Shown here: one piece after another, positions 1-8,819 of the stretch
Layout: each line of letters opens with the position of its first letter
Position numbering within the stretch: the stretch's first letter is position 1
Assembly: GCA_018649885.1 (NCBI GenBank)
Contig: JABIHA010000142.1
Location: 1-57,547 of the forward strand
DNA length: 57,547 nucleotides
From: Bacteriovoracaceae bacterium
GTDB taxonomy: Bacteria; Bdellovibrionota; Bacteriovoracia; Bacteriovoracales; Bacteriovoracaceae
Reading direction: 5' to 3'
Notes under the pieces: generated by a model
Told to the model about the DNA's origin: nothing
The model's database searches: none
The model's input: only the letters and a program-made list of their open reading frames with translations
Made by a program: the position numbers and the translations under genes

Positions 1-272
1 AAGGAAGAGGGTCAAACAAAATGGCCCGCAGCTAGTAAAAATAGAGTTGAAATGTCGCAGGAAATTTCAACCAATTGACACTGAAATTTTATTTTGACTG
101 AGGGCGTTTTGTAAACGCAAGTCGTGACTACTGCATTTAAAGAATGATATTTAAGCTCAGACATTCAAAGTGGCCCATGTTTCCTCTTTCAAGCAACTAT
201 AAATCCCCCGAACCAACACAACATTCCACATCAAATGAATCACACCATTGAATCTTTAATTTTCACTGATTT

Positions 273-3200
273 TTAGAAATTTGTAACACCACCACATCTA
301 AAGCCAGCAAAGTTACCTGTTCCAGATCCAGTGTTAAAAGTTGGGTGATGAATTACTCCTGTATCGTCTTCTGTTCTTTGAAATTTGACACTATATCTTC
401 CAGCATCAGAACCTCCAGACATCACACTTCCCCCACTTAAGGCTCCACCGAAATCTAAATCTCCAGCATCGATGTCTGCAGTATCGAAATTAATGTTGTC
501 TCCATGAAGTTGGGCCGAAGTAATTCCTCCAGCAGATCCTATAACAAGAGAGTCCCCTGCATAGGCACTATATTTATAGGTATTAACAGATATCAACCCT
601 ACGCTGAAAATAAAATTATCTGAACTGTAGGCTTTGTCAGTATAATCCCACGAAGTCATATCTGTTCCACCATTATTTGGTCCATCCATTCCATCGAAAT
701 CGAGCTCAGCAGCTGCCGCTCCTCTCGCACTGCCAGTAATAGGATCATAACTTCTGTATTCACAAGTTCCTCCTGCCCAATTTGTGCAATCGACAAAATT
801 TAAACCCCATTCTGCTGCATTTCCGATAAGATCTTGAATTCCATATCTTGACTTGCACAGTGAAGTCGCAGTAGAAGCCGTTCTCACGAGCTCTATATTT
901 GATACTGCCGTACCAGGTAGAGTATCTGCCAGTGCAGATGCAGGCACTTCAGCATCTACATAGGTTAAACCATTGCTAGTTTGGGAATTACAGTAATAAA
1001 GGCTGTTGAGAGAACCACCTTCTTCCATGGTATTTATAGTTGTATCTGAATAGGTATTTTCATCCCACGCCGATGCCGCAACAAACTCCTGTCTTGATAA
1101 AAGTCTAGCATTAAGACTTATTGCATTTCCATCTCCCTCAGCAATTCCGATGGCCTGGTCAGCATGTGTACAATATGCTTGAGCTTGATTTTGACTGACA
1201 TTAGTTAGAGGTGGTAAATGACCTACGTTTAATGGATATCCTGTAGTAGCAGTTGCACTTAAGTCAGTTCCACCATTGTTTAATACTCCTGAGGTATTTG
1301 CTGCCAGACCTCCATTTCCAATTTCAGTCCAAGTTGTTCCGCCTCCCGCATCAGCAACATAGCACTTTCCGGTAGACCTTTCATAGTATAGCTCGCCACT
1401 GGCAAAAGAATCATAGAATGCTGCGTTTGGATCACCTGTCCCAATACATCCATTTCCAGTTGAAGAGCATGCAGTTGATCCAGCAGTAGCATAATTACAA
1501 CCCGCTTCAAATGTATCCACAATTAAATCACCATCTAAGTCATAGTAGTCACCAGCCGCACTTTGTCCCGGCCCAGTAAACTGACATCGATAATTATTAC
1601 TACTATCATAAGCCATACCCATCTTAGTACAGGCCTCACGATTCGCAATCCACCGATGAACAAGCGACATATTATTCGGAGGATAAATCACCCTAATCTT
1701 AGCTTTAGTTTCAGTAGAACCAGTAACCTTCCCATTATCTGCAATGGCCCCAATGATAAAATACAGTGGAACCCCCGCAATAAAAGCACCATTCTCATCC
1801 AAACACTTATATGGATTAGACAAACTTCCCGTCGTTCCAGGATCCTCTCCTGTCCCATTGTAGTGATAGGTATTATAGGTAAGCGAATCCGTAGACAGAA
1901 ACTGCCTAGTACTAGAACTCAATGTATCTGACACCAGAGGCTGGTTAAAATCAAAGTATTTGTAATCATCTTTAAGTGAGCAAAATATTTTATAACCTGA
2001 AGTTGCACTTGAGCCAAAAAGTGTAAAGGCATTCCAAGTCAGATCTATGTATCCTGCAGAAATAGTATTTGCATCATGATCAACAGATTTGCCCACAGAT
2101 TTTACATTTTTCCAATCTCCGTGAACTGCTGATACCGCATTAACAGTTATATTAAAATAATCAAGAAAAGTTGTAGCGGCACCTCCATCGTCAGATAGCC
2201 CCATCTTAATACAAACTGATCCTGTTTGCCCTCCCACTGGAGTGACTCCCAAATAATAACTTAATTCGGTGTTGGCGGGGCTAAATTCAGTACCACCATT
2301 ATAATTTGTTCCATCATCAATATTAGTGAAAGTACCTGTAGCGCTACTAATGGCATACCATCCAGCACTTCCCCCACTAGTTTGATTGATAAAGTTAAAC
2401 GAAAAGTTAGCAGAAGGATGTAAGGCCGTATTGTAATTAGTTTGTTGTGTTGTTGTCAGCCCACAGCTCCCATCACTATATTCTGAGTCCGTAGCTAGTA
2501 TGACTTTAAATTCTGCAGAAATCTTTTCAGAGGCAGGGTCACCTAATCCTTCTGTTAAACCAGTCAATAGAATATTTTCAGTAAGTCCCTCATTAATATC
2601 AATATCAGCAATAGCGTCCAATGTAGGCGGCTGATCAACATCATTAACATTAACCAAAATCGCACCACTACTAATAGCACTAAACGCCGTAGAAGCCGCA
2701 GTAAAAGATCCCGCCCCAGAGTGTGCATCTTCAAGAATATAATCAAAACTTGTTGTCCCACTGGCCGAGGCTGTTAATCTAAAAACGATTCCCGAAGCAC
2801 TAGCGTTCCCTGCACCATCACCAAGTGTAAGCTGAGTTGTGTTATCAGTTGGGCTTCCCAGCGAAACACTATTGTAGAAAACCTCAATTCCCGAATAAGG
2901 AAGAACTGCTGTATCAGATGAAGAAACCGAAACTAATAAGTGTTGATCATCTTCGCTATTTCCACCAGAGGTATTTATGCTGTCTTCATCGACTGTAAAA
3001 TCTAAGTCAAGGGTTGAGCCTTCAGAAAAACTCACGCCATTAGTAAGATAGCCTACTCCAAGTCCACCTGATAGATCGGCCTCCGGAGCATCGTTTACCT
3101 CTGTTACAGTCATAGTAAAAGTATAACTTTGAGTGGCAGCTCCATCACCTGAAGCATGCCCATCATCATCATCTAATTGTAGAGTAATAACGGCGGTTCC

Positions 3201-4487
3201 ATACTGACCTGCCATTGGAACTAGAGTCAGTTCGACATCAGAGCTTGCGGCCATGCCATCGAGATCATTTGCATCTAAGCAGTCCCCACCTGTGACTGCA
3301 TCCAGATCCCAAATTCCAGTTCCAGAAGCAGTTGTCGCCCCACCACCATCACAACCAAGGGTATTACCTGTAGAGGTTGGATCAAAAAGAGCAGAGTTAG
3401 AACTGGTCAGGGTAAAGTCAACGCCATCAGCATCTTCATCAGTTCCACCACCTTCTCCCCAGTGCATATAAAAAGTGGTGGCCGTCTCTTCGGCAACAGT
3501 CATATCAGCTGGAGATCCCGCAGTATATGTCCCTGAATCATCAGTATTAAATTCAATAATTTTTGGAGCATCATTTTTAGCTGTATAAGTAAAAGAACGA
3601 CTGGAAAATGTAGCACCTGCAACCTCACCATCAGACTCTGTACTATCTGAAGTTTGTCTAACTTCAAAATCTAATGTCAGCGTTCCGTTTTCATCGGCAT
3701 CGGGGACAATTTCAACCCGTACATTATTAACATCAGCAGAAGAAGTACTATCTCCCAGAGAACACCAGGTACTTATGGCACAACTACCAAGTGATGTTGC
3801 TCCATAATAAAAATTCACTGTGGATCCACTATCCATCATAGTGGTGGCCGACTCTGCTACATAAACATCGATGCCATCAGCATCTTCATCTAGGCTTCCA
3901 CCTTCATCTGCCGTCAAATAAAAATTTAAAGTAGTGTCCTCATCCATAGTTGCTGCTGCAGAAATATTAAAAATTGTTGGATTATCATCAACAGCTGTAA
4001 TTGTCACAGTGATGGTTCCCACTGAAACTGAATAACCTTTTCCGTCATAAAGTTTATAATAAATGGTATCGACTCCTGCTGAATTAGCGCTAGGAGTATA
4101 ATTACAAGTTAAGTCTGAAGCACCTGTAGAGCCAGTCTTATTCATACAATCGGTCAGGGTCCCCATAGCAGCATCTGATGTAATAATATAAGAAAGAGTA
4201 TCCCCATCTTGATCTGATCCGGCACCCACACTAAAACTAACTGCACCAGCATCTTCTGTGGCCGCGACGGCAACATCTGAGCCGGGTGAGGGGTAATGAT
4301 TGTTGTTTACAACTCCATCGAGTTCATCATTACTAATACATCTTCTAACGGTGGCCGAGTACGTCTGACCTGAGGAGCAATCAGTTTTTTTCTGATCATT
4401 GAGACAAGCAGATACTAGTGGAAACATAAGGATCCACCAAATCATCTGACTCATTTTAAATGTCCTGAAACACTTATTTTCTCTCAT
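273..4487 (-). CDS. Giant surface lipoprotein with cadherin-like repeats and a C-terminal SUMF1-like domain
   Basis: Predicted lipoprotein of about 1404 residues. The N-terminus has basic residues, a hydrophobic stretch and a lipobox VSAC with the lipidated Cys near residue 28. Residues about 70-165 look like a tandem-95/cadherin-like repeat (DQDGDTLSY, then YKLYDGKGYSVSVGTITVTI). At least three more Asp-rich beta repeats follow to about residue 620, with recurring NDAP and DEDADG motifs. The last 320 residues resemble the formylglycine-generating-enzyme fold (SUMF1): LLSRQEFVAAS, GIQDLIGNAAEW and a terminal GFRCGG. In such lipoproteins this domain is usually a binding module rather than an enzyme; that is family knowledge, not shown here. 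I chose the ATG at 4487; a TTG at 4496 and an ATG at 4454 (after CAGGA) are alternatives. A surface adhesin is the likeliest role. Confidence 0.8.
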   Translation of the reverse strand: MRENKCFRTFKMSQMIWWILMFPLVSACLNDQKKTDCSSGQTYSATVRRCISNDELDGVVNNNHYPSPGSDVAVAATEDAGAVSFSVGAGSDQDGDTLSYIITSDAAMGTLTDCMNKTGSTGASDLTCNYTPSANSAGVDTIYYKLYDGKGYSVSVGTITVTITAVDDNPTIFNISAAATMDEDTTLNFYLTADEGGSLDEDADGIDVYVAESATTMMDSGSTVNFYYGATSLGSCAISTWCSLGDSTSSADVNNVRVEIVPDADENGTLTLDFEVRQTSDSTESDGEVAGATFSSRSFTYTAKNDAPKIIEFNTDDSGTYTAGSPADMTVAEETATTFYMHWGEGGGTDEDADGVDFTLTSSNSALFDPTSTGNTLGCDGGGATTASGTGIWDLDAVTGGDCLDANDLDGMAASSDVELTLVPMAGQYGTAVITLQLDDDDGHASGDGAATQSYTFTMTVTEVNDAPEADLSGGLGVGYLTNGVSFSEGSTLDLDFTVDEDSINTSGGNSEDDQHLLVSVSSSDTAVLPYSGIEVFYNSVSLGSPTDNTTQLTLGDGAGNASASGIVFRLTASASGTTSFDYILEDAHSGAGSFTAASTAFSAISSGAILVNVNDVDQPPTLDAIADIDINEGLTENILLTGLTEGLGDPASEKISAEFKVILATDSEYSDGSCGLTTTQQTNYNTALHPSANFSFNFINQTSGGSAGWYAISSATGTFTNIDDGTNYNGGTEFSPANTELSYYLGVTPVGGQTGSVCIKMGLSDDGGAATTFLDYFNITVNAVSAVHGDWKNVKSVGKSVDHDANTISAGYIDLTWNAFTLFGSSATSGYKIFCSLKDDYKYFDFNQPLVSDTLSSSTRQFLSTDSLTYNTYHYNGTGEDPGTTGSLSNPYKCLDENGAFIAGVPLYFIIGAIADNGKVTGSTETKAKIRVIYPPNNMSLVHRWIANREACTKMGMAYDSSNNYRCQFTGPGQSAAGDYYDLDGDLIVDTFEAGCNYATAGSTACSSTGNGCIGTGDPNAAFYDSFASGELYYERSTGKCYVADAGGGTTWTEIGNGGLAANTSGVLNNGGTDLSATATTGYPLNVGHLPPLTNVSQNQAQAYCTHADQAIGIAEGDGNAISLNARLLSRQEFVAASAWDENTYSDTTINTMEEGGSLNSLYYCNSQTSNGLTYVDAEVPASALADTLPGTAVSNIELVRTASTATSLCKSRYGIQDLIGNAAEWGLNFVDCTNWAGGTCEYRSYDPITGSARGAAAAELDFDGMDGPNNGGTDMTSWDYTDKAYSSDNFIFSVGLISVNTYKYSAYAGDSLVIGSAGGITSAQLHGDNINFDTADIDAGDLDFGGALSGGSVMSGGSDAGRYSVKFQRTEDDTGVIHHPTFNTGSGTGNFAGFRCGGVTNF

Positions 4488-4775
4488 TATTCTCAACTCT
4501 TTTGTGCCCCCGCACGTGTTCGTATCCTAAGGCCTTTCGGGTGACCGATCAAATTACTTTAATCAGGTACTTGCCACATTTTAACATTTGAGGGCCTATC
4601 AACTTCAGTTGGGCCAAATAAAAATTATTGAAATATTCAAAAGCCCCAACTAATCGAGCATTTGGAGATTCGCTGGTTTCTCCACCTAAATAAATTCCCT
4701 ATGAGGTAGCGCCAGAAGTTGTGGGCAAAGCTGACCCCCCTCCACAAAAAGACTCAGTGCATCCAAAATAGGACT

Positions 4776-5669
4776 ATGAGTATTTTTCTAAAACTAAAGA
4801 CGCTGATTTTGGCCGCACTTTTTTTCACAATCTCTCAGTCTTCTCTGTATGGTTTTGAATTGGCAGTTATTCAATCTGTCAGTGTTAACGGCGAGAGCTT
4901 TGTCACAAGAAACGGGAAACAATTTGGCATCATCCCAGGCCAAGAGATGACTTTTCTGACAGACGAATTCTCTGTTGTGGCCAAGGCCGATAAAGTAACT
5001 AGGCACTTCACTCTATGGAAACCTGTAGACAGTAAACTCAACGTCCCCTTTCACAGAGAACAAATAGTGACCATGCAAAAAAGCAGTGAAAGAAATTGGT
5101 CCATGTTTAACCCCGAACAAATTGCCAATGGGGGGATTAGATACCCCTACGCACTTATTGGCCGTTGGTATTACGGAAAAGGACTCTCCCAAACAGTTTC
5201 CGGAGTTGATAATATCTCCACGGACCGAACCAGTTATCAAATTGAGGCCCTGTGGCAAAAAAAGGTTTTTGGTCATTTTGCATTTGGCTTTGGTGGAAGA
5301 ATTGAAAGAGAATTAAGTGAAATACAAGTAGCCAATATAGTTTCCACAAGATGGTTTCTGATTGGAGAGGCATCTTACTATTTTGGAAAAACAGAATTAA
5401 TAACCGACCTCAACCCCTACTTTGCTCTCACTATAGGTGTGGGAAGAAGTAGCTCTACCGTCGCCAACTCCAATCAATCGGGCATGGCCTATGTGCTCCC
5501 TTGTGCTAGATTTGGAGCTGAAATTCCTATGGGAGATGAGTTTGCCTTGCAACTTGAAGGGGCCCTTGAATCTCTCAATGCCAATGAAACATTTGATAAT
5601 AATCACCCAACAAGTATGAACCAAATTAGTTATAAGCTGGGTATCTCTTTAATGTCTTTGTATCGTTAG
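4776..5669 (+). CDS. Exported protein, probable outer-membrane beta-barrel
   Basis: Encodes about 297 residues from the ATG at 4776; the open frame continues upstream to 4719, but the stretch before 4776 does not look like protein. The product begins with a clear signal peptide (MSIFLKLKTLILAALFF, cleavage near SLYG). The C-terminal half alternates aromatic and polar residues (FAFGFGGRIE, WFLIGEASYYFG, NPYFALTIGVG), as in outer-membrane barrels, and ends in a short strand. No named family was recognised. The 3' end overlaps the convergent ankyrin gene by 44 bases, so the two transcripts would be antisense at their ends. Confidence 0.72.
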   Translation: MSIFLKLKTLILAALFFTISQSSLYGFELAVIQSVSVNGESFVTRNGKQFGIIPGQEMTFLTDEFSVVAKADKVTRHFTLWKPVDSKLNVPFHREQIVTMQKSSERNWSMFNPEQIANGGIRYPYALIGRWYYGKGLSQTVSGVDNISTDRTSYQIEALWQKKVFGHFAFGFGGRIERELSEIQVANIVSTRWFLIGEASYYFGKTELITDLNPYFALTIGVGRSSSTVANSNQSGMAYVLPCARFGAEIPMGDEFALQLEGALESLNANETFDNNHPTSMNQISYKLGISLMSLYR

Positions 5670-6342
5670 AAATTGAAGACAGCATCCTTCCAATCTCCCG
5701 GCGAGAGCGGGCACTGAGTCTATCCTTACCATATTGAAAGAAAATCTTAATGATCTCATTTTTTTCCGTCTGCTTTTGAGTGCCAGAAGCTTCCCAGCCT
5801 CTCACAAGTTTTAATTCTTTTTCTAAATACTTGTCAGTCCACTTATCTCTTAGTCCGTAAAGCCTTTGAACAAATACATCAAGGAGTTCCTTCATAAAAG
5901 TAAGTCTTGGACTCGAAGGTCTGGTCATCTCAACTTTTAAATCTTCAAGAAAATAACTTAAATTAAATTTCTTATTTATCTTTCCCACAAATGGATTAAT
6001 TCCCTGTTGTGATAATAAAAAAGCTGCAATTTTATACTTCCTTGACATCAAGGCCACAGATAGAGGACTCACCCCACTCTCATCAATATAATTGATATTA
6101 GCGCCCAATAATATATGCTCAGTCGTAGATTTAAAGTCACCTTTATGAATAGAAATAAGAAGTGAGCGACCCATTTCTTTGACACCCAAAATATCACCCA
6201 CACGGCTAAGGCTTAAATTTCTCAGATAAACGGCCCTTCTATGCTCTCTTCTTTCATGGCCACTAGGTGAATTAGCAGCGATCGCCATCTGAGACAATAG
6301 GACAGTTGATAATACAAAAAATCTTAAACATAAGACGGCCAT
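5626..6342 (-). CDS. Exported ankyrin-repeat protein
   Basis: Protein of about 238 residues with a signal peptide (MAVLCLRFFVLSTVLLSQ, cleavage near AIA). One to two ankyrin-like repeats follow at about residues 55-110: LLISIHKGDFKSTTEHILLGANINYIDE is split here as LLISIHKGDFKS and LLGANINYIDE, then GVSPLSVALMSRKYKIAAFLL and ING-type turns. Ankyrin repeats mediate protein binding; being exported, its partner is probably periplasmic. The rest is charged and helical with no recognised domain. The ATG at 6342 follows GGGAAGAGCT; an in-frame ATG at 6360 would add six residues. The gene is divergent from 6497 and overlaps the 4776 gene convergently. Confidence 0.7.
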   Translation of the reverse strand: MAVLCLRFFVLSTVLLSQMAIAANSPSGHERREHRRAVYLRNLSLSRVGDILGVKEMGRSLLISIHKGDFKSTTEHILLGANINYIDESGVSPLSVALMSRKYKIAAFLLSQQGINPFVGKINKKFNLSYFLEDLKVEMTRPSSPRLTFMKELLDVFVQRLYGLRDKWTDKYLEKELKLVRGWEASGTQKQTEKNEIIKIFFQYGKDRLSARSRREIGRMLSSISNDTKTLKRYPAYN

Positions 6343-6496
6343 AGCTCTTCCCGTTCGCATGGCCTTCCACTGTCTAAAAATTTGACACTTAATAGGCCTG
6401 ATTTGCTTTAAAATTCACTAATTACCTTCTCTATGCAGCAAGAAATATGCCAAGTTCTGACTTGAATAAGTCCGTTCAGAGACCTAACATTTTAAA

Positions 6497-6991
6497 GTGA
6501 AAAATATCATATTTGCCCTTTTTCTTGTTTGCCTGATTCCAAAGGCAAATGCCTTGATCAGACTCGGAACTGGCGTCTCGGCAGTAACTGAGGGAAGAGT
6601 CCATCCCCTTATTTTCGGAGGAGTGGATGCAGGTGATCTTGCTTTCACTGCCTACTCGGTAGGCTATAAATCTTCTTATAGCTATCACTCTGCCTATCAA
6701 GTAAATTTCTTCTTTAACTTTTTTCCAAAGGAAACTTTTATTTGGGGCCACTTCGTTGCAGGTGCTGGTTGGGGAGTTCACTTTTTTGAAAAAGGCTTCC
6801 AAGGTGGACCTTCCGATAGAAGACTAAAGAAACGAAATTTTGCAACCGGACCAACTATTAGAGGCCTTTGGCATTACGCTGGCCCATTATTTATTGGTCT
6901 TGAAGCAATGTATGGAATGAGAAACCTCGGTGCTCACATTCTCCTCAGCACTCAAGATACTGCTGCCCTCATAGTGGGGTTTGAGATATGA
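6497..6991 (+). CDS. Small exported barrel-like protein
   Basis: Encodes 164 residues from a GTG start, beginning with a signal peptide (MKNIIFALFLVCLIPKANA). The mature part is rich in Gly, Phe and Tyr with alternating hydrophobic strands (GDLAFTAYSVGYKSSYSYHS, HFVAGAGWGVHFF) and ends in a strand closing on aromatic/hydrophobic residues, which fits a small outer-membrane barrel. No family name is offered. Its stop overlaps the next start (ATGA at 6988-6991), so it is translationally coupled to 6988 and lies in one operon with the matrixin gene at 7404. Confidence 0.68.
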   Translation: MKNIIFALFLVCLIPKANALIRLGTGVSAVTEGRVHPLIFGGVDAGDLAFTAYSVGYKSSYSYHSAYQVNFFFNFFPKETFIWGHFVAGAGWGVHFFEKGFQGGPSDRRLKKRNFATGPTIRGLWHYAGPLFIGLEAMYGMRNLGAHILLSTQDTAALIVGFEI

Positions 6992-7392
6992 AAAAAATAC
7001 TACTATTCACCCTATTTTTTCTGACCACAATAAGTATCAATCCAGCCAGTGCTAAAAGTAATAGCTCAAGAAGTGAAGCTTCCATTGGACATTTTTTTGG
7101 GGCCTTTGGACCGCTTTGGGGCCCGGGCTCTTTTAGAATTGGACATAAATCTTGGGAGCTGGGTCTTTTAGGTGCAGGAATGGTTGGGATTAATAAGAAC
7201 CTTCAGCTAAGTGACAATATCTACACCTCCTTTGGATTTGGAACCATGGATGGCCTGGCCTTTTTTACAGCTGTAGGCTCTGAGTGGAATATATTTTGGA
7301 AATTAGACTTTAGAATTGAGGCCAATACAATGGCGAGCATTGAAAATTATCACGGCATAAACTGGTTGGTGGGAATACAACTTGCAATATAA
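6988..7392 (+). CDS. Small exported protein coupled to the preceding barrel-like gene
   Basis: Encodes 134 residues with a signal peptide (MKKILLFTLFFLTTISINPASA). The mature part shows short Gly/Phe-rich strands (GHFFGAFGPLWGPGSF, YTSFGFGTMDGLAFFTA) and a hydrophobic C-terminal strand (INWLVGIQLAI), much like the preceding gene's product; the two may be distant paralogs. Start and stop of the neighbours overlap by four bases, which supports coupled translation. The matrixin gene starts 11 bases after its stop. Function unknown. Confidence 0.66.
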   Translation: MKKILLFTLFFLTTISINPASAKSNSSRSEASIGHFFGAFGPLWGPGSFRIGHKSWELGLLGAGMVGINKNLQLSDNIYTSFGFGTMDGLAFFTAVGSEWNIFWKLDFRIEANTMASIENYHGINWLVGIQLAI

Positions 7393-7403
7393 AGAGATTT
7401 AAT

Positions 7404-8111
7404 ATGAAAAAAAATATCGCTTTCAAAGTTTTTAAAATCATCAATATTTCCCTATTTATAGTTATGACACTTGGCTTTCGTTCACTCACTAACAAAAGGT
7501 GGGGGATCACTCCAAAAGATCCATGGCTTTGGGTAAAGATTTGCGAGGGAAGCTTAGCAAAAACTTTTTCCACAGCTGAATTTAATGACTTTGAAGATTT
7601 TAAAATTGATGGTCAAACTGAGGTGACTATTCAAGACCTAGTCACCTCACTTGTAGCGGATATCAATAACCTTCAATCAACTTTTGTCAAAGTTGGAGTG
7701 TATCCCACTGATACATCTGTCTATACCCTTGGCTTTGACTTAGATACTGCAGGCTCAAGAACAGTTGATCTATGTCTGGCCAGCACAGGTATTCCCGGGG
7801 CAGGTGGTGTGGCCAAACTATCTTACTCTGGTAATGCTATTACTAGCTGCACCATGAATATAAAACAAAGAGATAGTGCCAAGTCTTGGGCCGGAAATTT
7901 TGTTCACGAAATTGGCCACTGCTTCGGACTTGATCACCCACAAGAGAGTAGCAGTGCGATTATGAGCTACTATCATAAAAAAGGTGACGGCGGAATATAC
8001 CGCTATCAAGCTGATGACCTAATGGGCGTTACCTATCTCTATCCCATGCCCCATCCGGGATGGTCCTTAAATGAAGAAGATACCTACGGGCTAGGCTGCG
8101 GATTCAAATAA
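7404..8111 (+). CDS. Secreted matrixin-like zinc metalloprotease
   Basis: Protein of 235 residues with an N-terminal hydrophobic segment (about residues 9-24) for export. The catalytic zinc motif HEIGHCFGLDH is at residues 168-178, in the metzincin form HExxHxxGxxH, and is followed by a Met-turn AIMSYY at about residues 186-191. This is the signature of M10 matrixins. The domain is compact, with no visible autoinhibitory Cys-switch propeptide. It is the third gene of a likely operon with two small barrel-like exported proteins, which could be its anchor, chaperone or substrate; that is inference. An imperfect hairpin follows at 8136-8181. Extracellular or periplasmic proteolysis fits a predatory life style. 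Confidence 0.83.
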   Translation: MKKNIAFKVFKIINISLFIVMTLGFRSLTNKRWGITPKDPWLWVKICEGSLAKTFSTAEFNDFEDFKIDGQTEVTIQDLVTSLVADINNLQSTFVKVGVYPTDTSVYTLGFDLDTAGSRTVDLCLASTGIPGAGGVAKLSYSGNAITSCTMNIKQRDSAKSWAGNFVHEIGHCFGLDHPQESSSAIMSYYHKKGDGGIYRYQADDLMGVTYLYPMPHPGWSLNEEDTYGLGCGFK

Positions 8112-8135
8112 ATTTTAGCTAGTTTGATTATACTG

Positions 8136-8181
8136 TACTCACGTGATCAAGCTTTTCAAGCAATCTTTGATCACGCGAGTA
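8136..8181 (+). promoter_or_regulatory. Imperfect 15-bp inverted repeat between protease and response regulator genes
   Basis: TACTCACGTGATCAA (8136-8150) pairs with TTGATCACGCGAGTA (8167-8181) with one mismatch. The 16-base spacer can itself form GCTT/AAGC. There is no T-run after it, so it is not a classical intrinsic terminator. It ends 22 bases before the ATG of the response regulator and could be an attenuator, an RNA-processing hairpin or an operator. Confidence 0.5.
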
Positions 8182-8203
8182 TAAAGCTGTGGTAAAATAT
8201 CTT

Positions 8204-8818
8204 ATGAGCGAAAGACTACTTCTCATCATTGAAGATGAAACTGATATTAGTGAAGTCATGAAAGACACTTTAGAAGATGAGTTTTCTGAAATCTTCTGTT
8301 GTGAAAATGTGGTGCAGACCTTAGAGCACATTGAAAAAAGTACTTTTGACTGCATCATTTTAGACATTAATTTGGATGGAGAAAATGGCGCATTAGTTCT
8401 CAAGCACCTCCAAGAAACTCCTGATAATCCCAACCACCTCACTCCCGTTATTATCAGCAGTGGATTTATTAACGAAGATTTTAAAGAAAAAAATGCTGAC
8501 CGCTTTGCAGGTATATTTAGTAAGCCCTTCCATCCCGATGAGTTCAAAGCAAATATTGTTGATCTGCTCGGAGAATTCACAGATGTTCAAGATGATGAAT
8601 CAGTTGAAGAAGAAGATCTCGATGACTTATTAGACGAAGTTGAAGGCGAGGAAGAAGATCTCGATGATTTACTAGACGAAGTTGAAGCTGAGATTGATGA
8701 AGAAGGTGAAGACGAAGAGGCCAGCGCTACTTTTAAATCTAAAGAATCAGAGAATATGACCACAGAAGAAGATCTTGATGACCTATTAGGTGAACTCGAC
8801 GATCTCGAAGAAAAATAA
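8204..8818 (+). CDS. Response regulator with an acidic repeat tail
   Basis: Residues 1-125 form a CheY-like receiver domain: acidic pair E10-D11, phosphoacceptor D54 in IILDINLDGENG, and the conserved Lys in FSKPFHPDEF. The remaining 80 residues are strongly acidic and carry two near-identical 14-residue units (EEDLDDLLDEVEGE, EEDLDDLLDEVEAE) and a third diverged one near the C-terminus (EEDLDDLLGELDD). There is no DNA-binding output domain, so signalling probably works through protein contact. The ATG at 8204 is preferred over an in-frame GTG at 8189. No histidine kinase is nearby. It is convergent with the oxygenase gene, one base apart. Confidence 0.82.
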   Translation: MSERLLLIIEDETDISEVMKDTLEDEFSEIFCCENVVQTLEHIEKSTFDCIILDINLDGENGALVLKHLQETPDNPNHLTPVIISSGFINEDFKEKNADRFAGIFSKPFHPDEFKANIVDLLGEFTDVQDDESVEEEDLDDLLDEVEGEEEDLDDLLDEVEAEIDEEGEDEEASATFKSKESENMTTEEDLDDLLGELDDLEEK

Positions 8819-8819
8819 A

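Noticed and set aside
104..118. GCGTTT/AAACGC hairpin at the left end
   Set aside because: Six-base stem and three-base loop with no T-run; too small for a clear role.
1280..1522. Open frames inside the giant lipoprotein gene (also 1563-1931, 2564-2761 and 3253-3471)
   Set aside because: Shadows of the coding frame with low-complexity or proline-rich translations and no start signals.
4540..4735. Cyclic-di-GMP (GEMM) riboswitch before the 4776 gene
   Set aside because: GGGTGACCGAT and GAGGTAGCGCC recall pieces of GEMM, but the required order, the GCAAAGCC block and the helices could not be assembled.
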